Notes: generated by a model not told the origin, from the letters alone. Counted from the stretch's first letter, positions 12,202 through 25,425 are shown. The stretch: DNA of 64,000 bases from Hippasteria phrygiana (GCA_037893225.1 JAZGUH010000367.1:868001-932000), one strand, 5' to 3'. Made by a program: numbers and translations.

Positions 12202-12283
12202 TGGCAGCGGTGGGATTCGAACCCACGCCATCGAAATGACTGGTGCCTTAAACCAGCGCCTTAGACCGCTCGGCCACGCTACC
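12202..12283 (-). tRNA. tRNA-Leu (AAG)
   Basis: Identical to the reference copy. Matches 7974 at 4228 bp. Confidence 0.94.
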
Positions 12284-12718
12284 TACACTTTAGTGACTGA
12301 TCTGGGGTAGCCTTGGGCCAATGTTACTCTTTCGCTTTGTTACCGCATGACTGGTAGCCTACCGTCCTTATTATTTGCTACTGAACAGTACATAATATGA
12401 TAAACAAAATACAAATTAATTACAGAGCAGGTACCCAGCTTTGGACAAGTAATTGTATGTTGAATTTTCTTTTTGGCGTTTTCATTCGGAACTTGGCTTA
12501 CCTTTTACAGTCGTTACATTTCTGGGGGTTGGGTAAAATGTCAACATAATCACCACTTGTGGACCGCCTTGGAGTAACCATTGTACACATATCGCAGGGA
12601 GCAGGTTAAAACACGTGCGCGCACGCAGAACGTTGACTGGTTGACTTGAATTAGCACTTCATTCACTACATTGTCCATGAGGACACAAGAAATAGGTCTA
12701 TGAGGGACAAAAAGGTTC

Positions 12719-12800
12719 TGGCAGCGGTGGGATTCGAACCCACGCCATCGAAATGACTGGTGTCTTAAACCAGCGCCTTAGACCGCTCGGCCACGCTACC
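12719..12800 (-). tRNA. tRNA-Leu (AAG), A37 variant
   Basis: A37. It starts a UAG-rich stretch of the array. Confidence 0.85.
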
Positions 12801-13250
12801 TACACTTTAGTGACTGATCTGGGGTAGCCTTGGGCCAATGTTACTCTTTCGCTTTGTTACCGCATGACTGGTAGCCTACCGTCCTTATTATTTGCTACTG
12901 AACAGTACATAATATGATAAACAAAATACAAATTAATTACAGAGCAGGTACCCAGCTTTGGACAAGTAATTGTATGTTGAATTTTCTTTTTGGCGTTTTC
13001 ATTCGGAACTAGGCTTACCTTTTTACTGTCGTTAAATTTCTGGGGGTTGGGAATGGGGGGTTGGGTAAAATGTATACATAATCACCACGTGTGGACCGCC
13101 TTGGAGTAACCATTGTACACATATCGCAGGGAGCAGGTTAAAACACGTGCGCGCACGCAGAACGTTGACTGGTTGACTTGAATTAGCACTTCATTCACTA
13201 CATTGTCGATGAGGACACAAGAAATAGGTCTATCGTGGACAAAAAGGTTC

Positions 13251-13332
13251 TGGCAGCGGTGGGATTCGAACCCACGCCATCGAAATGACTGGTGCCTAAA
13301 ACCAGCGCCTCAGACCGCTCGGCCACGCTACC
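13251..13332 (-). tRNA. tRNA-Leu (UAG)
   Basis: UAG with G21. The 5' flank has a private TTTGGTGAC variant, shared with 15882. Confidence 0.88.
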
Positions 13333-13767
13333 TACACTTTGGTGACTGATCTGGGGTAGCCTTGGGCCAATGTTACTTTTTCGCTTTGTTACCGCATGAC
13401 TGGTAGCCTACCGTCCTTATTATTTGCTACTGAACAGTACATAATATGATAAACAAAATACAAATTAATTACAGAGCAGGTACCCAGCTTTGGACAAGTA
13501 ATTGTCTGTTGAATTTTCTTTTTGGCGTTTTCATTCGGAACTTGGCTTACCTTTTACAGTCGTTACATTTCTGGGGGTTGGGTAAAATGTAAACATAATC
13601 ACCACTTGTGGACCGCCTTGGAGTAACCATTGTACACATATCGCAGGGAGCAGGTTAAAACACGTGCGCGCACGCAGAACGTTGACTGGTTGACTTGAAT
13701 TAGCACTTCATTCACTACATTGTCGATGAGGACACAAGAAATAGGTCTATCGTGGACAAAAAGGTTC

Positions 13768-13849
13768 TGGCAGCGGTGGGATTCGAACCCACGCCATCGA
13801 AATGACTGGTGCCTAAAACCAGCGCCTTAGACCGCTCGGCCACGCTACC
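13768..13849 (-). tRNA. tRNA-Leu (UAG)
   Basis: Differs from the reference copy only at the wobble base (A34U). Confidence 0.92.
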
Positions 13850-14300
13850 TACACTTTAGTGACTGATCTGGGGTAGCCTTGGGCCAATGTTACTCTTTCG
13901 CTTTGTTACCGCATGACTGGTAGCCTACCGTCCTTATTATTTGCTACTGAACAGTACATAATATGATAAACAAAATACAAATTAATTACAGAGCAGGTAC
14001 GCAGCTTTGGACAAGTAATTGTATGTTGAATTTTCTTTTTTGGCGTTTTCATTCGGAACTAGGCTTACCTTTTTACAGTCGTTAAATTTCTGGTGGTTGG
14101 GAAGGGGGGGTTGGGTAAAATGTCAACATAATCACCACTTGTGGACCGCCTTGGAGTAACCATTGTACACATATCGCATGGAGCAGGTTAAAACACGTGC
14201 GCGCACGCAGAACGTTGACTGGTTGACTTGAATTAGCACTTCATTCACTACATTGTCCACGAGGACGCAAGAAATAGGTCTGTGAGGGACAAAAAGGTTC

Positions 14301-14382
14301 TAGCAGCGGTGGGATTCGAACCCACGCCATCGAAATGACTGGTGTCTTAAACCAGCGCCTTAGACCGCTCGGCCACGCTACC
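14301..14382 (-). tRNA. tRNA-Leu (AAG), A37 and U72 variant
   Basis: A37 plus C72U, giving a G1-U72 wobble at the end of the acceptor stem. Confidence 0.78.
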
Positions 14383-14832
14383 TACACTTTAGTGACTGAT
14401 CTGGGGTAGCCTTGGGCCAATGTTACTCTTTCGCTTTGTTACCGCATGACTGGTAGCCTACCGTCCTTATTATTTGCTACTGAACAGTACATAATATGAT
14501 AAACAAAATACAAATTAATTACAGAGCAGGTACCCAGCTTTGGACAAGTAATTGTATGTTGAATTTTCTTTTTGGCGTTTTCATTCGGAACTAGGCTTAC
14601 CTTTTTACAGTCGTTAAATTTCTGGGGGTTGGGAATGGGGGGTTGGGTAAAATGTATACATAATCACCACGTGTGGACCGCCTTGGAGTAACCATTGTAC
14701 ACATATCGCAGGGAGCAGGTTAAAACACGTGCGCGCACGCAGAACGTTGACTGGTTGACTTGAATTAGCACTTCATTCACTACATTGTCGATGAGGACAC
14801 AAGAAATAGGTCTATCGTGGACAAAAAGGTTC

Positions 14833-14914
14833 TGGCAGCGGTGGGATTCGAACCCACGCCATCGAAATGACTGGTGCCTAAAACCAGCGCCTCAGACCGC
14901 TCGGCCACGCTACC
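14833..14914 (-). tRNA. tRNA-Leu (UAG)
   Basis: UAG with G21. Confidence 0.88.
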
Positions 14915-15349
14915 TACACTTTAGTGACTGATCTGGGGTAGCCTTGGGCCAATGTTACTTTTTCGCTTTGTTACCGCATGACTGGTAGCCTACCGTCCTT
15001 ATTATTTGCTACTGAACAGTACATAATATGATAAACAAAATACAAATTAATTACAGAGCAGGTACCCAGCTTTGGACAAGTAATTGTATGTTGAATTTTC
15101 TTTTTGGCGTTTTCATTCGGAACTTGGCTTACCTTTTACAGTCGTTACATTTCTGGGGGTTGGGTAAAATGTAAACATAATCACCACTTGTGGACCGCCT
15201 TGGAGTAACCATTGTACACATATCGCAGGGAGCAGGTTAAAACACGTGCGCGCACGCAGAACGTTGACTGGTTGACTTGAATTAGCACTTCATTCACTAC
15301 ATTGTCGATGAGGACACAAGAAATAGGTCTATCGTGGACAAAAAGGTTC

Positions 15350-15431
15350 TGGCAGCGGTGGGATTCGAACCCACGCCATCGAAATGACTGGTGCCTAAAA
15401 CCAGCGCCTTAGACCGCTCGGCCACGCTACC
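15350..15431 (-). tRNA. tRNA-Leu (UAG)
   Basis: Only A34U differs from the reference. Repeat of 13768. Confidence 0.92.
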
Positions 15432-15881
15432 TACACTTTAGTGACTGATCTGGGGTAGCCTTGGGCCAATGTTACTCTTTCGCTTTGTTACCGCATGACT
15501 GGTAGCCTACCGTCCTTATTATTTGCTACTGAACAGTACATAATATGATAAACAAAATACAAATTAATTACAGAGCAGGTACCCAGCTTTGGACAAGTAA
15601 TTGTATGTTGAATTTTCTTTTTGGCGTTTTCATTCGGAACTAGGCTTACCTTTTTACAGTCGTTAAATTTCTGGGGGTTGGGAATGGGGGGTTGGGTAAA
15701 ATGTATACATAATCACCACGTGTGGACCGCCTTGGAGTAACCATTGTACACATATCGCAGGGAGCAGGTTAAAACACGTGCGCGCACGCAGAACGTTGAC
15801 TGGTTGACTTGAATTAGCACCTCATTCACTACATTGTCGATGAGGACACAAGAAATAGGTCTATCGTGGACAAAAAGGTTC

Positions 15882-15963
15882 TGGCAGCGGTGGGATTCGA
15901 ACCCACGCCATCGAAATGACTGGTGCCTAAAACCAGCGCCTCAGACCGCTCGGCCACGCTACC
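15882..15963 (-). tRNA. tRNA-Leu (UAG)
   Basis: UAG with G21 and the same 5'-flank variant as 13251. Confidence 0.88.
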
Positions 15964-16398
15964 TACACTTTGGTGACTGATCTGGGGTAGCCTTGGGCCA
16001 ATGTTACTTTTTCGCTTTGTTACCGCATGACTGGTAGCCTACCGTCCTTATTATTTGCTACTGAACAGTACATAATATGATAAACAAAATACAAATTAAT
16101 TACAGAGCAGGTACCCAGCTTTGGACAAGTAATTGTATGTTGAATTTTCTTTTTGGCGTTTTCATTCGGAACTTGGCTTACCTTTTACAGTCGTTACATT
16201 TCTGGGGGTTGGGTAAAATGTAAACATAATCACCACTTGTGGACCGCCTTGGAGTAACCATTGTACACATATCGCATGGAGCAGGTTAAAACACGTGCGC
16301 GCACGCAGAACGTTGACTGGTTGACTTGAATTAGCACTTCATTCACTACATTGTCCACGAGGACGCAAGAAATAGGTCTGTGAGGGACAAAAAGGTTC

Positions 16399-16480
16399 TG
16401 GCAGCGGTGGGATTCGAACCCACGCCATCGAAATGACTGGTGTCTTAAACCAGCGCCTTAGACCGCTCGGCCACGCTACC
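16399..16480 (-). tRNA. tRNA-Leu (AAG), A37 variant
   Basis: Last A37 copy in the array. The 5' flank carries two private changes (GACTTATCTGTGG). Confidence 0.85.
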
Positions 16481-16930
16481 TACACTTTAGTGACTTATCT
16501 GTGGTAGCCTTGGGCCAATGTTACTCTTTCGCTTTGTTACCGCATGACTGGTAGCCTACCGTCCTTATTATTTGCTACTGAACAGTACATAATATGATAA
16601 ACAAAATACAAATTAATTACAGAGCAGGTACCCAGCTTTGGACAAGTAATTGTATGTTGAATTTTCTTTTTGGCGTTTTCATTCGGAACTAGGCTTACCT
16701 TTTTACAGTCGTTAAATTTCTGGGGGTTGGGAATGGGGGGTTGGGTAAAATGTATACATAATCACCACGTGTGGACCGCCTTGGAGTAACCATTGTACAC
16801 ATATCGCAGGGAGCAGGTTAAAACACGTGCGCGCACGCAGAACGTTGACTGGTTGACTTGAATTAGCACTTCATTCACTACATTGTCGATGAGGACACAA
16901 GAAATAGGTCTATCGTGGACAAAAAGGTTC

Positions 16931-17012
16931 TGGCAGCGGTGGGATTCGAACCCACGCCATCGAAATGACTGGTGCCTAAAACCAGCGCCTCAGACCGCTC
17001 GGCCACGCTACC
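16931..17012 (-). tRNA. tRNA-Leu (UAG)
   Basis: UAG with G21. Confidence 0.88.
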
Positions 17013-17447
17013 TACACTTTAGTGACTGATCTGGGGTAGCCTTGGGCCAATGTTACTTTTTCGCTTTGTTACCGCATGACTGGTAGCCTACCGTCCTTAT
17101 TATTTGCTACTGAACAGTACATAATATGATAAACAAAATACAAATTAATTACAGAGCAGGTACCCAGCTTTGGACAAGTAATTGTATGTTGAATTTTCTT
17201 TTTGGCGTTTTCATTCGGAACTTGGCTTACCTTTTACAGTCGTTACATTTCTGGGGGTTGGGTAAAATGTAAACATAATCACCACGTGTGGACCGCCTTG
17301 GAGTAACCATTGTACACATATCGCAGGGAGCAGGTTAAAACACGTGCGCGCACGCAGAACGTTGACTGGTTGACTTGAATTAGCACTTCATTCACTACAT
17401 TGTCGATGAGGACACAAGAAATAGGTCTATCGTGGACAAAAAGGTTC

Positions 17448-17515
17448 TGGCAGCGGTGGGATTCGAAATGACTGGTGCCTAAAACCAGCGCCTCAGACCG
17501 CTCGGCCACGCTACC
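17448..17515 (-). pseudogene. tRNA-Leu (UAG) pseudogene, 14-bp internal deletion
   Basis: Only 68 nt long. Fourteen bases spanning half the T loop, the 5' side of the T stem and the end of the variable arm are gone, so there is no T arm and no B box. The deletion joins two TCGAA pentamers present in intact copies, which points to slippage or microhomology repair. The UAG anticodon and G21 are retained. Confidence 0.92.
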
Positions 17516-17950
17516 TACACTTTAGTGACTGATCTGGGGTAGCCTTGGGCCAATGTTACTTTTTCGCTTTGTTACCGCATGACTGGTAGCCTACCGTCCT
17601 TATTATTTGCTACTGAACAGTACATAATATGATAAACAAAATACAAATTAATTACAGAGCAGGTACCCAGCTTTGGACAAGTAATTGTATGTTGAATTTT
17701 CTTTTTGGCGTTTTCATTCGGAACTTGGCTTACCTTTTACAGTCGTTACATTTCTGGGGGTTGGGTAAAATGTAAACATAATCACCACGTGTGGACCGCC
17801 TTGGAGTAACCATTGTACACATATCGCAGGGAGCAGGTTAAAACACGTGCGCGCACGCAGAACGTTGACTGGTTGACTTGAATTAGCACTTCATTCACTA
17901 CATTGTCGATGAGGACACAAGAAATAGGTCTATGAGGGACAAAAAGGTTC

Positions 17951-18032
17951 TGGCAGCGGTGGGATTCGAACCCACGCCATCGAAATGACTGGTGCCTAAA
18001 ACCAGCGCCTCAGACCGCTCGGCCACGCTACC
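17951..18032 (-). tRNA. tRNA-Leu (UAG)
   Basis: UAG with G21. Intact neighbour of the deleted copy. Confidence 0.88.
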
Positions 18033-18482
18033 TACACTTTAGTGACTGATCTGGGGTAGCCTTGGGCCAATGTTACTCTTTCGCTTTGTTACCGCATGAC
18101 TGGTAGCCTACCGTCCTTATTATTTGCTACTGAACAGTACATAATATGATAAACAAAATACAAATTAATTACAGAGCAGGTACGCAGCTTTGGACAAGTA
18201 ATTGTATGTTGAATTTTCTTTTTGGCGTTTTCATTCGGAACTAGGCTTACCTTTTTACAGTCGTTACATTTCTGGGGGTTGGGAATGGGGGGTTGTGTAA
18301 AATGTAAACATAATCACCACGTGTGGACCGCCTTGGAGTAACCATTGTACACATATCGCAGGGAGCAGGTTAAAACACGTGCGCGCACGCAGAACGTTGA
18401 CTGGTTGACTTGAATTAGCACTTCATTCACTACATTGTCGATGAGGACACAAGAAATAGGTCTATGAGGGACAAAAAGGTTC

Positions 18483-18564
18483 TGGCAGCGGTGGGATTCG
18501 AACCCACGCCATCGAAATGACTGGTGCCTAAAACCAGCGCCTTAGACCGCTCGGCCACGCTACC
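18483..18564 (-). tRNA. tRNA-Leu (UAG)
   Basis: Only A34U differs from the reference. The next copy is a near-identical 532-bp tandem duplicate. Confidence 0.92.
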
Positions 18565-19014
18565 TACACTTTAGTGACTGATCTGGGGTAGCCTTGGGCC
18601 AATGTTACTTTTTCGCTTTGTTACCGCATGTCTGGTAGCCTACCGTCCTTATTATTTGCTACTGAACAGTACATAATATGATAAACAAAATACAAATTAA
18701 TTACAGAGCAGGTACGCAGCTTTGGACAAGTAATTGTATGTTGAATTTTCTTTTTGGCGTTTTCATTCGGAACTAGGCTTACCTTTTTACAGTCGTTACA
18801 TTTCTGGGGGTTGGGAATGGGGGGTTGTGTAAAATGTAAACATAATCACCACGTGTGGACCGCCTTGGAGTAACCATTGTACACATATCGCAGGGAGCAG
18901 GTTAAAACACGTGCGCGCACGCAGAACGTTGACTGGTTGACTTGAATTAGCACTTCATTCACTACATTGTCGATGAGGACACAAGAAATAGGTCTATGAG
19001 GGACAAAAAGGTTC

Positions 19015-19096
19015 TGGCAGCGGTGGGATTCGAACCCACGCCATCGAAATGACTGGTGCCTAAAACCAGCGCCTTAGACCGCTCGGCCACGCTACC
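19015..19096 (-). tRNA. tRNA-Leu (UAG)
   Basis: Duplicate of 18483. It is the last UAG gene before a run of 34 AAG copies. Confidence 0.92.
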
Positions 19097-19546
19097 TACA
19101 CTTTAGTGACTGATCTGGGGTAGCCTTGGGCCAATGTTACTTTTTCGCTTTGTTACCGCATGTCTGGTAGCCTACCGTCCTTATTATTTGCTACTGAACA
19201 GTACATAATATGATAAACAAAATACAAATTAATTACAGAGCAGGTACGCAGCTTTGGACAAGTAATTGTATGTTGAATTTTCTTTTTGGCGTTTTCATTC
19301 GGAACTAGGCTTACCTTTTTACAGTCGTTACATTTCTGGGGGTTGGGAATGGGGGGTTGTGTAAAATGTAAACATAATCACCACGTGTGGACCGCCTTGG
19401 AGTAACCATTGTACACATATCGCAGGGAGCAGGTTAAAACACGTGCGCGCGCGCAGAACGTTGACTGGTTGACTTGAGTTAGCACTTCATTCACTACATT
19501 GTCCACGAGGACGCAAGAAATAGGTCTATGAGGGACAAAAAGGTTC

Positions 19547-19628
19547 TGGCAGCTGTGGGATTCGAACCCACGCCATCGAAATGACTGGTGCCTTAAACCA
19601 GCGCCTTAGACCGCTCGGCCACGCTACC
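19547..19628 (-). tRNA. tRNA-Leu (AAG), C66A
   Basis: C66A leaves a G7-A66 mismatch at the base of the acceptor stem. The nearby palindrome is extended to GTGCGCGCGC. Confidence 0.75.
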
Positions 19629-20078
19629 TACACTATAGTGACTGATCTGGGGTAGCCTTGGGCCAATGTTACTCTTTCGCTTTGTTACCGCATGACTGGT
19701 AGCCTACCGTCCTTATTATTTGCTACTGAACAGTACATAATATGATAAACAAAATACAAATTAATTACAGAGCAGGTACCCAGCTTTGGACAAGTAATTG
19801 TATGTTGAATTTTCTTTTTGGCGTTTTCATTCGGAACGAGGCTTACCTTTTTACAGTCGTTAAATTTCTGGGGGTTGGGAATGGGGGGTTGGGTAAAATG
19901 TAAACATAATCACCACGTGTGGACCGCCTTGGAGTAACCATTGTACACATATCGCAGGGAGCAGGTTAAAACACGTGCGCGCACGCAGAACGTTGACTGG
20001 TTGACTTGAATAAGCACTTCATTCACTACATTGTCCACGAGGACGCAAGAAATAGGTCTATGAGGGACAAAAAGGTTC

Positions 20079-20160
20079 TGGCAGCGGTGGGATTCGAACC
20101 CACGCCATCGAAATGACTGGTGCCTTAAACCAGCGCCTTAGACCGCTCGGCCACGCTACC
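20079..20160 (-). tRNA. tRNA-Leu (AAG)
   Basis: Identical to the reference copy. Confidence 0.94.
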
Positions 20161-20596
20161 TACACTTTAGTGACTGATCTGGGGTAGCCTTGGGCCAATG
20201 TTACTCTTTCGCTTTGTTACCGCATGACTGGTAGCCTACCGTCCTTATTATTTGCTACTGAACAGTACATAATATGATAAACAAAATACAAATTGATTAC
20301 AGAGCAGGTACCCAGCTTTGGACAAGTAATTGTATGTTGAATTTTCTTTTTGGCGTTTTCATTCGGAACTAGGCTTACCTTTTTACAGTCGTTAAATTTC
20401 TGGGGGTTGGGTAAAATGTAAACATAATCACCACGTGTGGACCGCCTTGGAGTAACCATTGTACACATATCGCAGGGAGCAGGTTAAAACACGTGCGCGC
20501 ACGCAGAACGTTGACTGGTTGACTTGAATTAGCACTTCATTCACTACATTGTCGATGAGGACACAAGAAATAGGTCTATCGTGGACAAAAAGGTTC

Positions 20597-20678
20597 TGGC
20601 AGCGGTGGGATTCGAACCCACGCCATCGAAATGACTGGTGCCTTAAACCAGCACCTTATACCGCTCGGCCACGCTACC
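20597..20678 (-). tRNA. tRNA-Leu (AAG), D-arm variant
   Basis: C20aA in the D loop and C25U, making 10-25 a G-U wobble. Confidence 0.8.
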
Positions 20679-21132
20679 TACACTTTAGTGACTGATCTGG
20701 GGTAGCCTTGGGCCAATGTTACTTTTTCGCTTTGTTACCGCATGACTGGTAGCCTACCGTCCTTATTATTTGCTACTGCACAGTACATAATATGATAAAC
20801 AAAATACAAATTAATTACAGAGCAGGTACGCAGCTTTGGACAATTAAGTAATTGTATGTTGAATTTTCTTTTTGGCGTTTTCATTCGGAACTAGGCTTAC
20901 CTTTTTACATTCGTTACATTTCTGGGGGTTGGGAATGGGGGGTTGTGTAAAATGTAAACATAATCACCACGTGTGGACCGCCTTGGAGTAACCATTGTAC
21001 ACATATCGCAGGGAGCAGTTTAAAACACGTGCGCGCACGCAGAACGTTAACTGGTTGACTTGAATTAGCACTTCATTCACTACATTGTCCACGAGGACGC
21101 AATAAATAGGTCTATGAGGGACAAAAAGGTTC

Positions 21133-21214
21133 TGGCAGCGGTGGGATTCGAACCCACGCCATCGAAATGACTGGTGCCTTAAACCAGCGCCTTAGACCGC
21201 TCGGCCCCGCTACC
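21133..21214 (-). tRNA. tRNA-Leu (AAG), U8G
   Basis: U8G removes the 8-14 tertiary pair and changes the first base of the A box. Confidence 0.7.
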
Positions 21215-21665
21215 TACACTTTATTGACTGATCTGGGGTAGCCTTGGGCCAATGTTACTCTTTCGCTTTGTTACCGCATGACTGGTAGCCTACCGTCCTT
21301 ATTATTTGCTACTGAACAGTACATAATATGATAAACAAAATACAAATTAATTACAGAGCAGGTACCCAGCTTTGGACAAGTAATTGTATGTTGAATTTTC
21401 TTTTTGGCGTTTTCATTCGGAACTAGGCTTACCTTTTTACAGTCGTTACATTTCTGGGGGTTGGGAATGGGGCGTTGGGTAAAATGTAAACATAATCACC
21501 ACGTGTGGACCGCCTTTGGAGTAACCATTGTACACATATCGCAGGGAGCAGGTTAAAACACGTGCGCGCACGCAGAACGTTGACTGGTTGACTTGAATTA
21601 GCACTTCATTCACTACATTGTCGATGAGGACACAAGAAATAGGTCTATGAGGGACAAAAAGTTCC

Positions 21666-21747
21666 TGGCAGCGGTGGGATTCGAACCCACGCCATCGAAA
21701 TGACTGGTGCCTTAAACCAGCGCCTTAGACCGCTCGGCCACGCTACC
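21666..21747 (-). tRNA. tRNA-Leu (AAG)
   Basis: Gene body as the reference. The 3' trailer reads GGAAC before the T run instead of GAACC. Confidence 0.92.
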
Positions 21748-22174
21748 TACACTTTAGTGACTGATCTGGGGTAGCCTTGGGCCAATGTTACTCTTTCGCT
21801 TTGTTACCGCATGACTGGTAGCCTACCGTCCTTATTATTTGCTACTGAACAGTACATAATATGATAAACAAAATACAAATTAATTACAGAGCAGGTACGC
21901 AGCTTTGGACAAGTAATTGTATGTTGAATTTTCTTTTTGGCGTTTTCATTCGGAACCTTTTTACAGTCGTTAAATTTCTGGGGGTTGGGTAAAATGTAAA
22001 CATAATCACCACGTGTGGACCGCCTTGGAGTAACCATTGTACACATATCGCAGGGAGCAGGTTAAAACACGTGCGCGCACGCAGAACGTTGACTGGTTGA
22101 CTTGAATTAGCACTTCATTCACTACATTGTCCATGAGGACGCAAGAAATAGGTCTATGAGGGACAAAAAGGTTC

Positions 22175-22256
22175 TGGCAGCGGTGGCATTCGAACCCACG
22201 CCATCGAAATGACTGGTGCCTTAAACCAGCGCCTGAGACCGCTCGGCCACGCTACC
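22175..22256 (-). tRNA. tRNA-Leu (AAG), C61G and A21C
   Basis: C61G breaks the near-universal G53-C61 pair of the T stem and alters the B box. A21C lies in the D loop. Probably impaired. Confidence 0.62.
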
Positions 22257-22697
22257 TACACTTTAGTGACTGATCTGGGGTAGCCTTGGGCCAATGTTAC
22301 TCTTTCGCTTTGTTACCGCATGACTGGTAGCCTACCGTCCTTATTATTTGCTACTGAACAGTACATAATGTGATAAACAAAATACAAATTAATTACAGAG
22401 CAGGTACGCAGCTTTGGACAAGTAATTGTATGTTGAATTTTCTTTTTGGCGTTTTCATTCGGAACCTTTTTACAGTCGTTAAATTTCTGGGGGTTGGGAA
22501 GGGGGGGTTGGGTAAAATGTAAACATAATCACCACGTGTGGACCGCCTTGGAGTAACCATTGTACACATATCGCAGGGAGCAGGTTAAAACACGTGCGCG
22601 CACCGAGAACGTTGACTGGTTGACTTGAATTAGCACTTCATTCACTACATTGTCCATGAGGACACAAGAAATAGGTCTATGAGGGACAAAAATGTTC

Positions 22698-22779
22698 TGG
22701 CAGCGGTGGGATTCGAACCCACGCCATCGAAATGACTGGTGCCTTAAACCAGCGCCTTAGACCGCTCGGCCACGCTACC
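22698..22779 (-). tRNA. tRNA-Leu (AAG)
   Basis: Identical to the reference. The trailer has GAACA before the T run. Confidence 0.93.
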
Positions 22780-23229
22780 TACACTTTAGTGACTGATCTG
22801 GGGTAGCCTTGGGCCAATGTTACTCTTTCGCTTTGTTACCGCATGACTGGTAGCCTACCGTCCTTATTATTTGCTACTGAACAGTACATAATATGATAAA
22901 CAAAATACAAATTAATTACAGAGCAGGTACGCAGCTTTGGACAAGTAATTGTATGTTGAATTTTCTTTTTGGCGTTTTCATTCGGAACTAGGCTTACCTT
23001 TTTAGAGTCGTTACATTTCTGGGGGTTGGGAATGGGGGGTTGTGTAAAATGTAAACATAATCACCACGTGTGGACCGCATTGGAGTAACCATTGTACACA
23101 TATCGCAGGGAGCAGGTTAAAACACGTGCGCGCACGCAGAACGTTGACTGGTTGACTTGAATTAGCACTTCATTCACTACATTGTCCACGAGGACGCAAG
23201 AAATAGGTCTATGAGGGACAAAAAGGTTC

Positions 23230-23311
23230 TGGCAGCGGTGGGATTCGAACCCACGCCATCGAAATGACTGGTGCCTTAAACCAGCGCCTTAGACCGCTCG
23301 GCCACGCTACC
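23230..23311 (-). tRNA. tRNA-Leu (AAG)
   Basis: Identical to the reference. Confidence 0.94.
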
Positions 23312-23761
23312 TACACTTTAGTGACTGATCTGGGGTAGCCTTGGGCCAATGTTACTTTTTCGCTTTGTTACCGCATGTCTGGTAGCCTACCGTCCTTATT
23401 ATTTGCTACTGAACAGTACATAATATGATAAACAAAATACAAATTAATTACAGAGCAGGTACGCAGCTTTGGACAAGTAATTGTATGTTGAATTTTCTTT
23501 TTGGCGTTTTCATTCGGAACTAGGCTTACCTTTTTACAGTCGTTACATTTCTGGGGGTTGGGAATGGGGGGTTGTGTAAAATGTAAACATAATCACCACG
23601 TGTGGACCGCCTTGGAGTAACCATTGTACACATATCGCAGGGAGCAGGTTAAAACACGTGCGCGCGCGCAGAACGTTGACTGGTTGACTTGAGTTAGCAC
23701 TTCATTCACTACATTGTCCACGAGGACGCAAGAAATAGGTCTATGAGGGACAAAAAGGTTC

Positions 23762-23843
23762 TGGCAGCTGTGGGATTCGAACCCACGCCATCGAAATGAC
23801 TGGTGCCTTAAACCAGCGCCTTAGACCGCTCGGCCACGCTACC
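23762..23843 (-). tRNA. tRNA-Leu (AAG), C66A
   Basis: Repeat of 19547 with the G7-A66 mismatch. Confidence 0.75.
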
Positions 23844-24293
23844 TACACTATAGTGACTGATCTGGGGTAGCCTTGGGCCAATGTTACTCTTTCGCTTTGT
23901 TACCGTATGACTGGTAGCCTACCGTCCTTATTATTTGCTACTGAACAGTACATAATATGATAAACAAAATACAAATTAATTACAGAGCAGGTACCCAGCT
24001 TTGGACAAGTAATTGTATGTTGAATTTTCTTTTTGGCGTTTTCATTCGGAACGAGGCTTACCTTTTTACAGTCGTTAAATTTCTGGGGGTTGGGAATGGG
24101 GGGTTGGGTAAAATGTAAACATAATCACCACGTGTGGACCGCCTTGGAGTAACCATTGTACACATATCGCAGGGAGCAGGTTAAAACACGTGCGCGCACG
24201 CAGAACGTTGACTGGTTGACTTGAATTAGCACTTCATTCACTACATTGTCCATGAGGACACAAGAAATAGGTCTATGAGGGACAAAAAGTTCC

Positions 24294-24375
24294 TGGCAGC
24301 GGTGGGATTCGAACCCACGCCATCGAAATGACTGGTGCCTTAAACCAGCACCTTAGACCGCTCGGCCACGCTACC
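24294..24375 (-). tRNA. tRNA-Leu (AAG), C25U
   Basis: C25U gives a G10-U25 wobble. The trailer is GGAAC, as at 21666. Confidence 0.85.
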
Positions 24376-24825
24376 TACACTTTAGTGACTGATCTGGGGT
24401 AGCCTTGGGCCAATGTTACTCTTTCGCTTTGTTACCGCATGACTGGTAGCCTACCGTCCTTATTATTTGCTACTGAACAGTACATAATATGATAAACAAA
24501 ATACAAATTAATTACAGAGCAGGTACCCAGCTTTGGACAAGTAATTGTATGTTGAATTTTCTTTTTGGCGTTTTCATTCGGAACTAGGCTTACCTTTTTA
24601 CAGTCGTTAAATTTCTGGGGGTTGGGAATGGGGGGTTGGGTAAAATGTAAACATAATCACCACGTGTGGACCGCCTTGGAGTAACCATTGTACACATATC
24701 GCAGGGAGCAGGTTAAAACACGTGCGCGCACGCAGAACGTTGACTGGTTGACTTGAATAAGCACTTCATTCACTACATTGTCCACGAGGACGCAAGAAAT
24801 AGGTCTATGAGGGACAAAAAGGTTC

Positions 24826-24907
24826 TGGCAGCGGTGGGATTCGAACCCACGCCATCGAAATGACTGGTGCCTTAAACCAGCGCCTTAGACCGCTCGGCCA
24901 CGCTACC
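24826..24907 (-). tRNA. tRNA-Leu (AAG)
   Basis: Identical to the reference. Repeat of 20079 at 4747 bp. Confidence 0.94.
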
Positions 24908-25343
24908 TACACTTTAGTGACTGATCTGGGGTAGCCTTGGGCCAATGTTACTCTTTCGCTTTGTTACCGCATGACTGGTAGCCTACCGTCCTTATTATTT
25001 GCTACTGAACAGTACATAATATGATAAACAAAATACAAATTGATTACAGAGCAGGTACCCAGCTTTGGACAAGTAATTGTATGTTGAATTTTCTTTTTGG
25101 CGTTTTCATTCGGAACTAGGCTTACCTTTTTACAGTCGTTAAATTTCTGGGGGTTGGGTAAAATGTAAACATAATCACCACGTGTGGACCGCCTTGGAGT
25201 AACCATTGTACACATATCGCAGGGAGCAGGTTAAAACACGTGCGCGCACGCAGAACGTTGACTGGTTGACTTGAATTAGCACTTCATTCACTACATTGTC
25301 GATGAGGACACAAGAAATAGGTCTATCGTGGACAAAAAGGTTC

Positions 25344-25425
25344 TGGCAGCGGTGGGATTCGAACCCACGCCATCGAAATGACTGGTGCCTTAAACCAGCA
25401 CCTTATACCGCTCGGCCACGCTACC
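25344..25425 (-). tRNA. tRNA-Leu (AAG), D-arm variant
   Basis: C20aA and C25U. Repeat of 20597. Confidence 0.8.
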
